A stretch of DNA of 64,000 nt from Pseudomonas azadiae (lineage in GTDB: Bacteria > Pseudomonadota > Gammaproteobacteria > Pseudomonadales > Pseudomonadaceae): NCBI RefSeq assembly GCF_019145355.1, contig NZ_JAHSTY010000002.1, positions 806,001-870,000 on the forward strand. The letters run 5' to 3'. Below the pieces are notes generated by a model. That model was not told where the DNA came from. It saw only the letters and a list, made by a program, of their open reading frames with translations, and made no database searches. How positions within the stretch are numbered: position 1 is the first letter of the stretch; the number at the start of each line of letters is the position of its first letter. The position numbers and the translations under genes are program-made. Positions 37,446 through 46,930 of this stretch are shown piece by piece.

Positions 37446-38756
37446 ATGCAAGTTTCTGTTGAAAATACTACTGCTCTTGAGCGCCGCCTGAGCATCACCG
37501 TGCCGGCTGAGCGTATCGAGACTGCGGTCAACAAGCGTCTGCAGCAGACTGCCCAGAAGGCCAAGATCGCTGGTTTCCGTCCAGGCAAAGTGCCGATGAG
37601 CGAAATCAAGCGTCGTTTTGGTGCCGATGCGCGCCAGGAAGCTGTCGGTGACGTGATCCAGGCTTCTTTCTACGAAGCAGTGGTTGAGCAAAAACTGAAC
37701 CCGGCGGGTTCGCCGTCGATCGAGCCCAAGTCCCTGGAAGCGGGCAAGGACCTGGAATACGTTGCGACGTTCGAAGTGTTCCCTGAGTTTGAAGTGGCCG
37801 GTTTTGAAGGCATCGAAATCGAGCGCCTGAGCGCCGACGTCGCTGATTCGGACCTGGACAACATGCTGGAAATCCTGCGCAAGCAGAACACCCGTTTCGA
37901 AGTGGCCGAGCGTGCCGCCCAGAACGAAGACCAGCTGAACATCGATTTCGTTGGCAAGGTTGACGGCGAAGTATTCGCTGGCGGCTCCGCCAAAGGCACT
38001 CAACTGGTGCTGGGTTCCAACCGGATGATCCCTGGCTTCGAAGACGGCCTGGTTGGCGCCAAGGCCGGTGAAGAACGCGTTCTGAATCTGGAATTCCCGG
38101 CTGACTACCAGAACCTGGATCTGGCCGGCAAGGCCGCCGAGTTCACTGTGACCGTCAACAGCGTTTCCGAGCCAAAGCTGCCTGAGCTGAACGAAGAATT
38201 CTTCGCTCAATTCGGTATCAAGGAAACCGGGATCGAAGGCTTCCGCACCGAAGTTCGCAAGAACATGGAGCGCGAGCTGCGCCAGGCCATCAAATCCAAG
38301 GTCAAGAACCAGGTCATGGACGGTCTGCTCGCCGCCAACCCGATCGAAGTGCCAAAGGCCCTGCTGTCCAACGAAGTGGATCGCCTGCGCGTACAAGCGG
38401 TTCAGCAGTTTGGTGGCAACATCAAGCCTGACCAACTGCCGGCCGAGCTGTTCGAAGAGCAAGCCAAGCGCCGCGTCGTGCTGGGCCTGATCGTGGCTGA
38501 AGTGGTCAAGCAGTTCGACCTCAAGCCTGACGAAGACCGCGTTCGCGAAATGATCCAGGAAATGGCTTCGGCCTACCAGGAGCCTGAGCAGGTCGTGTCG
38601 TGGTACTACAAGAACGACCAGCAGCTGAACGAAGTACGTTCGGTTGTGCTGGAAGAACAAGTTGTGGATACTGTTCTGCAGAAGGCTAAGGTGACCGATA
38701 AAGCGGTCTCTTACGAAGAAGCAGTCAAACCGGCGGAAGCAGCACAAGCCGACTGA
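37446..38756 (+). CDS. tig: Trigger factor
   Basis: A 436-aa ribosome-bound chaperone and prolyl isomerase. The N-terminal ribosome-docking motif reads GFRPGKVP (near 43-50). The FKBP-like domain (about 150-245) has [24 protein letters not shown], and the helical C-terminal domain follows. ATG 37446 follows GAGGAA. It starts the conserved tig-clpP-clpX-lon order and passes nascent chains along the same quality-control network. Confidence 0.96.
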   Translation: MQVSVENTTALERRLSITVPAERIETAVNKRLQQTAQKAKIAGFRPGKVPMSEIKRRFGADARQEAVGDVIQASFYEAVVEQKLNPAGSPSIEPKSLEAGKDLEYVATFEVFPEFEVAGFEGIEIERLSADVADSDLDNMLEILRKQNTRFEVAERAAQNEDQLNIDFVGKVDGEVFAGGSAKGTQLVLGSNRMIPGFEDGLVGAKAGEERVLNLEFPADYQNLDLAGKAAEFTVTVNSVSEPKLPELNEEFFAQFGIKETGIEGFRTEVRKNMERELRQAIKSKVKNQVMDGLLAANPIEVPKALLSNEVDRLRVQAVQQFGGNIKPDQLPAELFEEQAKRRVVLGLIVAEVVKQFDLKPDEDRVREMIQEMASAYQEPEQVVSWYYKNDQQLNEVRSVVLEEQVVDTVLQKAKVTDKAVSYEEAVKPAEAAQAD

Positions 38757-38782
38757 TTGTCCAACTCGTTGGAAATTCAACC

Positions 38783-38807
38783 ATAAGCCAGCCTCGCGCT
38801 GGCTTAT
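38783..38807 (+). terminator. Hairpin between tig and clpP
   Basis: Ten-base-pair stem ATAAGCCAGC/GCTGGCTTAT with loop CTCGC. There is no real T-tract, so it may attenuate transcription or process the mRNA rather than terminate fully. Confidence 0.6.
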
Positions 38808-38847
38808 GCGTTTTCAAGACATGACTATTTGGGAGAAACTGCAGAGC

Positions 38848-39483
38848 ATGTTCCGTAATTCCTATATTCAGCAGAACTCTGATATCCAGGCCGCTGGCGG
38901 CTTGGTCCCGATGGTTGTCGAGCAGTCCGCTCGTGGCGAACGTGCCTACGACATCTACTCGCGCCTGCTCAAGGAGCGAGTGATCTTTCTGGTGGGCCCG
39001 GTAGAGGACTACATGGCCAACCTGATCTGTGCGCAGCTGCTGTTCCTTGAAGCGGAAAACCCGGACAAGGACATCCATCTCTACATTAATTCTCCCGGCG
39101 GTTCAGTGACGGCGGGCATGTCGATCTACGACACCATGCAGTTCATCAAGCCCAATGTTTCGACGACCTGCATTGGCCAGGCGTGCAGCATGGGCGCGTT
39201 CCTGCTGACCGCGGGTGCCGAAGGCAAGCGGTACTGCCTGCCGAACTCGCGCGTGATGATTCACCAGCCACTGGGCGGTTTTCAGGGGCAGGCGTCGGAC
39301 ATCGAAATCCACGCCAAGGAAATCCTGTTTATTCGCGAGCGCCTCAATACACTGATGGCCAAGCACAGCGGGCACACCCTGGAAGAAATCGAGCGCGACA
39401 CCAACCGCGACAACTTCATGAGTGCTGAAGCTGCGAAAGCATACGGGTTGATCGACGAAGTGATCAGCCAGCGCCCCGCTTAA
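38848..39483 (+). CDS. clpP: ClpP, ATP-dependent protease proteolytic subunit
   Basis: A 211-aa serine protease that forms the 14-mer chamber fed by ClpX or ClpA. The triad is visible: Ser in GQACSMGAF, His in VMIHQPLGG and Asp in [17 protein letters not shown] at 38848 matches the usual start; upstream in-frame ATGs at 38821 and 38806 are possible. It lies 112 bases before clpX. Confidence 0.95.
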   Translation: MFRNSYIQQNSDIQAAGGLVPMVVEQSARGERAYDIYSRLLKERVIFLVGPVEDYMANLICAQLLFLEAENPDKDIHLYINSPGGSVTAGMSIYDTMQFIKPNVSTTCIGQACSMGAFLLTAGAEGKRYCLPNSRVMIHQPLGGFQGQASDIEIHAKEILFIRERLNTLMAKHSGHTLEEIERDTNRDNFMSAEAAKAYGLIDEVISQRPA

Positions 39484-39527
39484 TAAAAGCCACTCAAAAT
39501 AGGGTTGGTCGGCATGTCCGACCACTG

Positions 39528-39547
39528 GCGGGCTTGAAAAAGCCCGC
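39528..39547 (+). terminator. Hairpin between clpP and clpX
   Basis: GCGGGCTT/AAGCCCGC stem with GAAA tetraloop. No T-tract; more likely an RNA-processing or partial-termination signal. Confidence 0.5.
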
Positions 39548-39595
39548 ATAAGCCTTCATCTTGTGTTGCAAGCCTATCGGATTTGGATCGAACGA

Positions 39596-40879
39596 ATGAC
39601 TGACACCCGCAACGGCGAGGACAACGGCAAGCTGCTTTATTGCTCCTTCTGTGGCAAAAGCCAGCATGAAGTACGCAAGTTGATTGCCGGCCCCTCGGTC
39701 TTTATCTGCGACGAGTGCGTCGACCTGTGCAATGACATCATCCGTGAGGAGGTGCAGGAAGCCCAGGCCGAAAGCAGCGCGCATAAATTGCCTTCGCCTA
39801 AAGAAATCAGCGGCATCCTTGACCAGTACGTGATTGGTCAAGAGCGTGCAAAGAAGGTTCTGGCCGTAGCGGTGTACAACCACTACAAGCGTTTGAACCA
39901 GCGTGACAAGAAAGGCGACGAAGTCGAACTCGGCAAGAGCAACATCTTGCTGATCGGTCCTACAGGCTCGGGTAAAACCTTGCTTGCAGAAACCCTCGCT
40001 CGCCTGCTGAACGTTCCGTTCACCATCGCCGACGCCACCACCCTCACCGAGGCTGGCTACGTGGGCGAGGATGTCGAGAACATCATTCAGAAACTGCTGC
40101 AGAAGTGCGACTACGACGTAGAGAAGGCCCAGATGGGTATCGTCTACATCGACGAAATCGACAAGATCTCGCGCAAGTCGGACAACCCGTCGATCACACG
40201 GGACGTTTCCGGTGAAGGCGTGCAGCAAGCCCTGTTGAAGCTGATCGAAGGCACGGTGGCTTCCGTACCGCCACAAGGCGGCCGCAAGCACCCGCAACAG
40301 GAATTCCTGCAGGTTGATACGCGCAACATCCTGTTTATCTGTGGCGGTGCGTTCTCCGGCCTGGAAAAAGTTATCCAGCAGCGCTCCACCCGGGGTGGTA
40401 TTGGTTTCAGTGCCGAAGTGCGCAGCAAGGAAGAAGGCAAGAAGGTCGGCGAGTCCCTGCGTGAAGTCGAGCCTGACGATCTGGTCAAGTTCGGTCTGAT
40501 CCCGGAATTCGTGGGTCGTCTGCCGGTCCTGGCCACGTTGGACGAGCTGGACGAGGCTGCGTTGATCCAGATCCTCACCGAGCCGAAAAATGCCCTGACC
40601 AAGCAATACGCCAAGTTGTTCGAAATGGAAGGTGTAGACCTCGAGTTCCGTACCGACGCACTCAAATCGGTGGCCAAGCGGGCACTGGAGCGCAAGACCG
40701 GTGCTCGTGGCCTGCGTTCGATTCTCGAAGGCGTGCTGCTCGACACCATGTACGAAATCCCCTCGCAGTCCGAGGTGAGTAAAGTGGTGATCGACGAAAG
40801 CGTCATAGAAGGTAAGTCCAAGCCACTGTATATCTACGAAAACAGTGAGCCGGCTGCCAAGGCTGCGCCAGACGCGTAA
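39596..40879 (+). CDS. clpX: ClpX, AAA+ unfoldase of the ClpXP protease
   Basis: A 427-aa AAA+ ATPase. The N-terminal zinc domain has CSFCGKSQ and CDECVDLC; Walker A is GPTGSGKT, and Walker B is VYIDEIDK. The pore loop and IGF-type loop for ClpP docking lie in the usual places ([10 protein letters not shown] near 265). ATG 39596 gives [12 protein letters not shown], the common start. Confidence 0.96.
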   Translation: MTDTRNGEDNGKLLYCSFCGKSQHEVRKLIAGPSVFICDECVDLCNDIIREEVQEAQAESSAHKLPSPKEISGILDQYVIGQERAKKVLAVAVYNHYKRLNQRDKKGDEVELGKSNILLIGPTGSGKTLLAETLARLLNVPFTIADATTLTEAGYVGEDVENIIQKLLQKCDYDVEKAQMGIVYIDEIDKISRKSDNPSITRDVSGEGVQQALLKLIEGTVASVPPQGGRKHPQQEFLQVDTRNILFICGGAFSGLEKVIQQRSTRGGIGFSAEVRSKEEGKKVGESLREVEPDDLVKFGLIPEFVGRLPVLATLDELDEAALIQILTEPKNALTKQYAKLFEMEGVDLEFRTDALKSVAKRALERKTGARGLRSILEGVLLDTMYEIPSQSEVSKVVIDESVIEGKSKPLYIYENSEPAAKAAPDA

Positions 40880-40900
40880 GCGTTTCGCAGGTTCGGTGTA

Positions 40901-40932
40901 AACAAGGGGCCTTCAGGGGCCCCTTTGTTTTT
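40901..40932 (+). terminator. Terminator after clpX
   Basis: AACAAGGGGCC and GGGGCCCCTTTGTT form a GC-rich stem followed by TTTTT, 22 bases past the clpX stop. Confidence 0.85.
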
Positions 40933-40983
40933 CCGGCGTTTTTTACGCCCGAGTGTTTACTGCGTTTAACTGCTGGCAATAAG

Positions 40984-41010
40984 CTTGTTTTTTTTGCATG
41001 CAGCCCCCAT
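40984..41010 (+). promoter_or_regulatory. Sigma-32 (heat-shock) promoter of lon
   Basis: CTTGTT, 15 bases, CCCCAT: close to the heat-shock sigma consensus CTTGAA/CCCCAT. It lies 44 bases before the lon ATG. lon is a known heat-shock gene in enterobacteria. Confidence 0.75.
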
Positions 41011-41053
41011 CTTGGTTTCATGTTTATTTTTCAACTGTCATAGAGGCGAAATC

Positions 41054-43450
41054 ATGAAGACAACCATTGAATTGCCTCTCCTGCCGTTGCGTGATGTCGT
41101 CGTCTATCCGCACATGGTTATCCCGCTGTTCGTGGGGCGGGAGAAGTCTATCGAAGCCCTCGAGGCCGCGATGACGGGCGACAAGCAAATCCTGCTGTTG
41201 GCCCAGAGAAATCCTGCTGATGATGATCCAGGCGAAGATGCCCTGTATCGCGTCGGTACCGTTGCTACCGTGCTGCAATTGCTCAAGCTGCCCGATGGCA
41301 CCGTCAAGGTGCTGGTGGAAGGCGAGCAACGCGGTGCGGTCGAGCGCTTCATGGAGGTGGATGGTCACCTGCGCGCTGAAGTGGCGCTGATTGACGAAGT
41401 CGAAGCCCCGGAGCGCGAATCCGAAGTTTTCGTACGCAGCCTGCTCTCGCAATTCGAGCAGTATGTGCAGTTGGGCAAGAAGGTCCCGGCTGAAGTCCTG
41501 TCTTCCCTGAACAGCATTGATGAGCCCGGCCGCCTGGTGGACACCATGGCGGCGCACATGGCGCTGAAAATCGAGCAGAAGCAAGACATCCTCGAAATCA
41601 TCGACCTGCCGGCCCGTGTTGAACACGTGCTGGCGCTGCTCGATGCCGAAATTGACCTGTTGCAGGTCGAGAAGCGCATCCGTGGCCGCGTGAAGAAACA
41701 AATGGAGCGCAGCCAGCGCGAGTACTACCTGAACGAGCAGATGAAGGCCATTCAGAAGGAGCTCGGCGACAGCGAGGAAGGCCATAACGAGATCGAAGAG
41801 CTGAAAAAGCGCATCGATGCCGCCGGCCTGCCCAAAGACGCCCTGGCCAAGGCCACCGCCGAGCTGAACAAGCTCAAGCAAATGTCGCCGATGTCGGCCG
41901 AAGCCACCGTGGTGCGCTCCTACATCGACTGGCTGGTGCAGGTGCCGTGGAAAGCCCAGACCAAGGTGCGCCTGGACCTGGCCCGCGCCGAAGAAATCCT
42001 CGATGCCGACCATTATGGCCTCGAAGAAGTCAAGGAACGCATCCTCGAATACCTCGCCGTGCAAAAGCGTGTGAAGAAGATTCGCGGTCCGGTGCTTTGC
42101 CTGGTCGGTCCTCCTGGCGTCGGCAAAACTTCCCTGGCCGAGTCGATTGCCAGCGCAACCAACCGCAAGTTTGTGCGCATGGCCCTGGGTGGTGTGCGTG
42201 ACGAGGCGGAAATCCGTGGTCATCGCCGTACATACATCGGTTCGATGCCCGGAAGATTGATTCAAAAGATGACGAAAGTCGGCGTGCGCAACCCGCTGTT
42301 CCTGCTCGATGAAATCGACAAAATGGGCAGCGACATGCGCGGCGATCCGGCATCGGCCTTGCTCGAAGTGCTCGACCCCGAGCAGAACCACAATTTCAAC
42401 GACCATTACCTGGAAGTCGACTACGACCTGTCCGACGTAATGTTCCTGTGCACCTCCAACTCCATGAACATCCCACCGGCGTTGCTGGACCGCATGGAAG
42501 TGATTCGTCTGCCGGGTTACACCGAAGACGAGAAGATCAACATCGCCGTCAAATACCTCGCGCCCAAGCAGATTTCGGCCAACGGCCTGAAGAAGGGCGA
42601 GATCGAAATTGACGTCGAAGCGATCCGCGACATCGTGCGTTACTACACCCGCGAGGCCGGTGTGAGGGGCCTGGAGCGCCAGATCGCGAAGATCTGCCGC
42701 AAAGCGGTCAAGGAACACTCGCTGGAAAAACGCTTCTCGGTGAAGGTGGTTGCCGACTCCCTGGAACACTTCCTGGGCGTGAAGAAATTCCGTTACGGCC
42801 TGGCCGAACAACAGGATCAGGTCGGGCAGGTGACCGGGCTGGCGTGGACCCAGGTGGGCGGCGAATTGCTGACCATCGAGGCTGCGGTCATTCCGGGCAA
42901 AGGCCAGCTGATCAAGACCGGTTCCCTGGGTGACGTGATGGTCGAATCCATCACCGCCGCGCAGACCGTGGTGCGCAGCCGCGCCCGCAGCCTGGGCATC
43001 CCCCTGGACTTCCACGAGAAGCACGACACCCACATCCATATGCCCGAAGGCGCAACGCCGAAAGACGGCCCCAGCGCCGGTGTAGGCATGTGCACGGCCC
43101 TGGTGTCGGCCTTGACCGGCATTCCGGTGCGCGCCGATGTCGCAATGACCGGGGAAATTACCCTGCGTGGCCAGGTATTGGCTATTGGTGGTTTGAAAGA
43201 GAAATTGCTCGCCGCACACCGAGGGGGTATCAAGACGGTGATCATTCCGGAAGAGAATGTTCGCGACTTGAAGGAAATTCCTGACAACATCAAGCAGGAT
43301 CTTCAGATTAAACCGGTTAAATGGATTGACGAGGTCCTGCAAATTGCGCTGCAATACGCGCCGGAGCCCTTGCCGGATGTGGCTCCGGAGATTGTCGCGA
43401 AAGATGAAAAACGCGAGTCTGATTCCAAGGAAAGAATTAGCACGCATTAA
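41054..43450 (+). CDS. lon: Lon ATP-dependent protease
   Basis: A 798-aa LonA. It has an N-terminal substrate domain (LPLLPLRDVVVYPHMVIPLFVGRE), the AAA+ module with Walker A GPPGVGKTS and Walker B LFLLDEIDK, and the Ser-Lys dyad in PKDGPSAG with the Lys about 40 residues later. ATG 41054 has GAGGCG upstream; the open frame from 40985 lies inside the promoter. It degrades damaged and regulatory proteins in the cytoplasm. Confidence 0.96.
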   Translation: MKTTIELPLLPLRDVVVYPHMVIPLFVGREKSIEALEAAMTGDKQILLLAQRNPADDDPGEDALYRVGTVATVLQLLKLPDGTVKVLVEGEQRGAVERFMEVDGHLRAEVALIDEVEAPERESEVFVRSLLSQFEQYVQLGKKVPAEVLSSLNSIDEPGRLVDTMAAHMALKIEQKQDILEIIDLPARVEHVLALLDAEIDLLQVEKRIRGRVKKQMERSQREYYLNEQMKAIQKELGDSEEGHNEIEELKKRIDAAGLPKDALAKATAELNKLKQMSPMSAEATVVRSYIDWLVQVPWKAQTKVRLDLARAEEILDADHYGLEEVKERILEYLAVQKRVKKIRGPVLCLVGPPGVGKTSLAESIASATNRKFVRMALGGVRDEAEIRGHRRTYIGSMPGRLIQKMTKVGVRNPLFLLDEIDKMGSDMRGDPASALLEVLDPEQNHNFNDHYLEVDYDLSDVMFLCTSNSMNIPPALLDRMEVIRLPGYTEDEKINIAVKYLAPKQISANGLKKGEIEIDVEAIRDIVRYYTREAGVRGLERQIAKICRKAVKEHSLEKRFSVKVVADSLEHFLGVKKFRYGLAEQQDQVGQVTGLAWTQVGGELLTIEAAVIPGKGQLIKTGSLGDVMVESITAAQTVVRSRARSLGIPLDFHEKHDTHIHMPEGATPKDGPSAGVGMCTALVSALTGIPVRADVAMTGEITLRGQVLAIGGLKEKLLAAHRGGIKTVIIPEENVRDLKEIPDNIKQDLQIKPVKWIDEVLQIALQYAPEPLPDVAPEIVAKDEKRESDSKERISTH

Positions 43451-43473
43451 TGCGAATAAGCCTGGGGGCTTCC

Positions 43474-43502
43474 TTGACAGCTTTTTAGAGCCCTTGTTAT
43501 AA
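43474..43502 (+). promoter_or_regulatory. Sigma-70 promoter of hupB
   Basis: TTGACA, 17 bases, TTATAA: a near-consensus promoter 97 bases before the GTG start, leaving a leader of about 90 bases. Confidence 0.85.
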
Positions 43503-43598
43503 AGCGGCTCTTAAGTGTCTGTAGGCCATTCAGCACTGGTTTTTGCTTTTACCAAAAAACTTAGAATTATACTCAATAGATATATAAGGGGACTTAGA

Positions 43599-43871
43599 GT
43601 GAACAAGTCGGAACTGATTGATGCTATCGCTGCATCCGCTGATATCCCGAAAGCTGCTGCCGGCCGTGCGCTGGATGCAGTAATCGAATCCGTCACTGGC
43701 GCTCTGAAGGCCGGCGACTCCGTGGTCCTGGTAGGCTTCGGTACGTTCTCTGTGACTGATCGCCCAGCTCGCACTGGCCGTAACCCACAGACTGGCAAAG
43801 CACTGCAAATCGCTGCTGCCAAGAAACCAGGTTTCAAAGCCGGTAAAGCCCTGAAAGAAGCCGTTAACTAA
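43599..43871 (+). CDS. hupB: HU-beta, nucleoid protein
   Basis: A 90-aa DNA-bending protein with the HU core ([23 protein letters not shown]), including the beta-arm Arg-rich tip. The start is GTG ([12 protein letters not shown]) behind GGGG. It follows lon as in other pseudomonads and many gammaproteobacteria. Confidence 0.95.
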   Translation: MNKSELIDAIAASADIPKAAAGRALDAVIESVTGALKAGDSVVLVGFGTFSVTDRPARTGRNPQTGKALQIAAAKKPGFKAGKALKEAVN

Positions 43872-43924
43872 GCTCCGATCAAGCCTTGACCTACCCGGGT
43901 CGGACGCAGGTCCGGCCTGGCAGC

Positions 43925-43999
43925 GGAGCGGCAGCCGACCCACGTATCCATCGGGTCGCATGCCGGGGGTGTGGGTTCAAACCCCCGTCCGCTCCGCCA
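43925..43999 (+). tRNA. tRNA-Asp-like gene or pseudogene
   Basis: 75 bases with a perfect seven-base-pair acceptor (GGAGCGG/CCGCTCC), discriminator G and encoded CCA. The 3' third resembles tRNA-Asp, but the T-loop has eight bases (TTCAAACC). The D and anticodon arms are not recognisable; a GACCC/GGGTC hairpin takes their place. A strong terminator follows nine bases later, so it is probably transcribed. It cannot act as a normal elongator tRNA. Confidence 0.55.
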
Positions 44000-44007
44000 G
44001 TTACGAG

Positions 44008-44036
44008 AAGGCGCATCCTCGGATGCGCCTTTCTTC
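44008..44036 (+). terminator. Terminator after the tRNA-like gene
   Basis: 11-base-pair perfect stem AAGGCGCATCC/GGATGCGCCTT followed by TTCTTCT. Confidence 0.88.
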
Positions 44037-44101
44037 TATCCGGACTCTACCCACGCTCCACGGTTGCCTATTTTTGAAGTTCAACCGTTTCTGGGGGACG
44101 C

Positions 44102-45976
44102 ATGCTGCAAAATATCAGGGACAATTCACAAGGCTGGATTGCCAAAACCATTATCGGGATCATCGTCGCATTGATGGCGTTCACCGGTATCGAAGCCATT
44201 TTCCAGGCTTCGGGTAACAGTAAGCAGGACGTGGCCAAGGTCAACGGTGAGGCAATCACCCAGACCGAACTGAGCCAGGCTGTCGACATGCAACGTCGCC
44301 AGCTGATGCAACAGCTGGGCAAGGATTTCGATGCTTCCCTGCTGGACGAAAAATTGCTGCGCGAGGCGGCCCTCAAAAGCCTGATCGATCGCAAGCTGCT
44401 GCTGCAAGGTGCCACGGATTCCAAGTTCGGCTTCTCTGAAGCTGCCCTGGACCAGGTGATCCTGCAGACACCGGAATTCCAGGTGGACGGCAAATTCAAT
44501 GCCGAACGCTTTGACCAGGTGATCCGTCAGTTGGGCTACGGCCGTCTGCAATTCCGTCAGATGCTGACCCAGGAAATGCTGATCGGCCAGGTTCGCGCAG
44601 GCATCGCCGGCAGCGGTTTCGTCACCGACGCTGAAGTACTGGCATTCGCCCGTCTGGAAAAACAGACCCGCGATTTTGCCACCGTCAACATCAAGGCCAA
44701 CCCTGCGGCGGTGAAACTCACCGATGACGAGGTCAAGGCTTACTACGACCAGCACGCCAAAGAGTTCATGACCCCTGATCAAGTGGTCATCGACTACCTG
44801 GAACTGAAGAAGTCGTCCTTCTTCGACCAGGTCAGCGTCAAGGACGATGAGCTGCAGGCGGCTTATCAGAAAGAAACCGCCAACCTCGCTGAACAGCGTC
44901 GCGCGGCGCACATCCTGATCGAAGTCAACGACAAGGTCAGCGACGCGCAAGCCAAAGCCAAGATCGAAGAAATCCAAGCGCGCCTGGCCAAGGGCGAGCA
45001 GTTCGAAGCCCTGGCCAAGGAGTTCTCCCAGGATCCAGGTTCGGCCAACACCGGCGGCGACCTGGGCTTTGCCGGCCCTGGCGTGTACGACCCGGACTTC
45101 GAAACCGCCTTGTACGCGTTGAACAAGGACCAGGTCTCGGCACCGGTGCGCAGCGCCTTCGGTTGGCACCTGATCAAGCTGCTGGGCGTTGAAGCACCGC
45201 AAGTGCCGACGTTCGCCAGCCTGAAGGACAAGCTGACCAAAGAGCTCAAGACCCAGCAGGTCGAGCAGCGTTTTGTCGAAGCGACCAAGCAATTGGAAGA
45301 TGCGGCATTCGAAGCGTCCGACCTGGCCCAGCCGGCTTCCGACCTCAAGCTGACCGTGCACACCTCCGCGCCGTTTGGCCGTGAAGGTGGCGAAGGTGTT
45401 GCGGCCAACCGTGCCGTGGTCACTGCTGCGTTCAGCCCGGAAGTGCTGAATGAAGGTGCCAACAGCAGCGCCATCGAGCTGGACCCGGAAACCATCATCG
45501 TGCTGCGTGCCAAAGAGCACCGTAAACCTGCGCAACTGCCGCTGGAAAGTGTTTCCGCGGCGATTCGTACGCAGATGGCCAAGGAACGCGCCAGCGCGGC
45601 TGCCAAGACCCATGCCGACGAGTTGATCGCCAGCCTGCGTAATGGCAAGACCCCGCTGAACCAGCCGGTAGACGGTCAGGCATGGAAAGTCACTGAAGCG
45701 GCTACCCGTAGCCAGGAAGCGATCGACCCTGCCGTGTTGCAAGCCCTGTTCCGCATGCCCAAGCCTGCGGCCAAGGACAAGCCGACCTTCACCACCGTGA
45801 CCCTGGCTGACGGCAGCCTGGTGATCGTGCGCTTGAACGGTGTCAATGAAGCCGCTGCCCCAACGGACGAAGAAAAGGCGCAATACCGCCGCTTCCTCGC
45901 ATCCCGTATCGGCCAGCAGGATTTCGCGGCCTACCGCAAGCAGTTGGAAACCAAGGCTGACATCAAGAAGTACTGA
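44102..45976 (+). CDS. ppiD: PpiD, periplasmic folding chaperone (SurA/parvulin type)
   Basis: A 624-aa protein with a single N-terminal membrane anchor (KTIIGIIVALMAFTGIEAIF), a SurA-like N-domain, one parvulin domain (about 265-360; AAHILIEV...FSQDPGSANTGGDLGF...GWHLIKLLG) and a long C-terminal chaperone part. It works at the exit of the Sec translocon on secreted proteins. Complete; followed by a strong terminator. Confidence 0.94.
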   Translation: MLQNIRDNSQGWIAKTIIGIIVALMAFTGIEAIFQASGNSKQDVAKVNGEAITQTELSQAVDMQRRQLMQQLGKDFDASLLDEKLLREAALKSLIDRKLLLQGATDSKFGFSEAALDQVILQTPEFQVDGKFNAERFDQVIRQLGYGRLQFRQMLTQEMLIGQVRAGIAGSGFVTDAEVLAFARLEKQTRDFATVNIKANPAAVKLTDDEVKAYYDQHAKEFMTPDQVVIDYLELKKSSFFDQVSVKDDELQAAYQKETANLAEQRRAAHILIEVNDKVSDAQAKAKIEEIQARLAKGEQFEALAKEFSQDPGSANTGGDLGFAGPGVYDPDFETALYALNKDQVSAPVRSAFGWHLIKLLGVEAPQVPTFASLKDKLTKELKTQQVEQRFVEATKQLEDAAFEASDLAQPASDLKLTVHTSAPFGREGGEGVAANRAVVTAAFSPEVLNEGANSSAIELDPETIIVLRAKEHRKPAQLPLESVSAAIRTQMAKERASAAAKTHADELIASLRNGKTPLNQPVDGQAWKVTEAATRSQEAIDPAVLQALFRMPKPAAKDKPTFTTVTLADGSLVIVRLNGVNEAAAPTDEEKAQYRRFLASRIGQQDFAAYRKQLETKADIKKY

Positions 45977-45989
45977 TGTCGGTGTGAAC

Positions 45990-46026
45990 AAAAAGCCCCC
46001 GGTCTGAAAAGCCCGGGGGCTTTTTT
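45990..46026 (+). terminator. Terminator after ppiD
   Basis: AAAAAGCCCCCGG / CCCGGGGGCTTTTTT hairpin, 13 bases past the ppiD stop. Confidence 0.92.
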
Positions 46027-46074
46027 GTTGCGCTAGACTGGGCATTCACTGTCACCGATGAAGGAGTCTGACGC

Positions 46075-46599
46075 GTGTTCGATCCAGGCATGGAGGGTTG
46101 GGTGATCCGTCGCGCCACCGTGGCGGATGCCCCTGCGGTGTTGCAGGTGTTTGACGGGGTAATCGCCTGGTTCGTTGACAGGGGCAATAACGCTCAATGG
46201 GGCACGCAGCCCTGGTCGGCTTTGCCTCGGCGGGTAGCGCAGGTGACGGACGCCTGCGCGATGCCGGATGCGTGGGTAGTCGAGGCGGCGCAGGGGCAAA
46301 TACTGGCGGCGCTCGTGCTGGGCGAGCCTATGCCTTACGTGCCGGCGGCGACCGGACCGGAAGTCTATGTGCGATTGTTGATCGCGGCGCGCGACACGCG
46401 TGCGCGTGGCCTGGGTCGGCGGCTGCTGGCTTTCGCCGATGAGCGCGCCCGCGCTGCCGGGGTGACGCACCTGCGCGTGGACTGCTACGCCGGCGGCACA
46501 GGGGATCTGGTGCGTTTTTACGAGTCCTGCGGGTATGAGCGCCTTTCAATCCTCGATTTGGAGAGATGGCCGGGCCAGTTGCTGGGGCGCAATCTGTAA
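46075..46599 (+). CDS. GNAT-family N-acetyltransferase
   Basis: A 174-aa acetyl-CoA-dependent acetyltransferase. The acetyl-CoA loop is seen as R-x2-G-x-G-R (ARGLGRRLL near 104-112), with the C-terminal strand FYESCGYERL. GTG 46075 was chosen for the AAGGAG ten bases upstream; an ATG five codons later (46090) is the alternative. The acceptor is unknown. Its end overlaps a decayed transporter reading frame on the other strand. Confidence 0.85.
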   Translation: MFDPGMEGWVIRRATVADAPAVLQVFDGVIAWFVDRGNNAQWGTQPWSALPRRVAQVTDACAMPDAWVVEAAQGQILAALVLGEPMPYVPAATGPEVYVRLLIAARDTRARGLGRRLLAFADERARAAGVTHLRVDCYAGGTGDLVRFYESCGYERLSILDLERWPGQLLGRNL

Positions 46600-46701
46600 C
46601 GCGCCGGCCAGCGCCAGTAGCATCAGCAGCGCGACCGCCCAGGCAAACGCGCTGACGCCCCAGCTCTGGGGCAACACACCGCCCGCCAGTCCACCGCCCG
46701 A
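46546..46701 (-). pseudogene. C-terminal remnant of an MFS transporter
   Basis: About 51 codons reading SGGGLAGGVLPQSWGVSAFA then a hydrophobic helix and a short polar tail ending LQIED-stop. This looks like the last helix and tail of an MFS permease. No start or earlier helices remain; the frame upstream is only antisense to the LysR remnant. See the deletion-scar finding. Confidence 0.45.
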
Positions 46702-46703
46702 TT

Positions 46704-46841
46704 TGGCCGGCGCCGTTCTACATGAAGCACCGGGGCAGTTTCTGGATGTTGTGGCCATCAAGTCGCCATGCTTCGGCCAAACTGCGCGTGTTTATTGATC
46801 ACATGTGCGCAGGGCTTTTTCCTGCAGGCGCTGTAGGCTGA
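46704..46841 (+). pseudogene. C-terminal remnant of a LysR regulator
   Basis: About 45 codons in one frame include PSSRHASAKLRVFIDHM, the pattern at the end of LysR effector domains (R-H-x-S-x-K-x-R-x-F-I-D). The rest of the gene is missing. It begins within a few bases of the MFS remnant, which points the other way. Confidence 0.6.
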
Positions 46842-46930
46842 GGCTGTGACGTTTTACCGACAGGAATGCGCGCGCCAAGGCCTCGTTCTGTTGCACAATA
46901 CCGCCCGGACCGTTTTCCTCAGGATTTTCA

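Noticed and set aside
41024..43447. An 807-codon open frame opposite lon
   Set aside because: Antisense of lon; composition is His/Gln/Leu-rich without motifs, while lon has all family motifs.
43925..43999. The tRNA-like sequence as an integration (att) site copy of tRNA-Asp
   Set aside because: Both acceptor strands are kept and no integrase or island follows; an att copy would hold only the 3' end of the tRNA.
44126..46045. A 639-codon open frame opposite ppiD
   Set aside because: Antisense of ppiD, no ribosome site and no recognisable domain.
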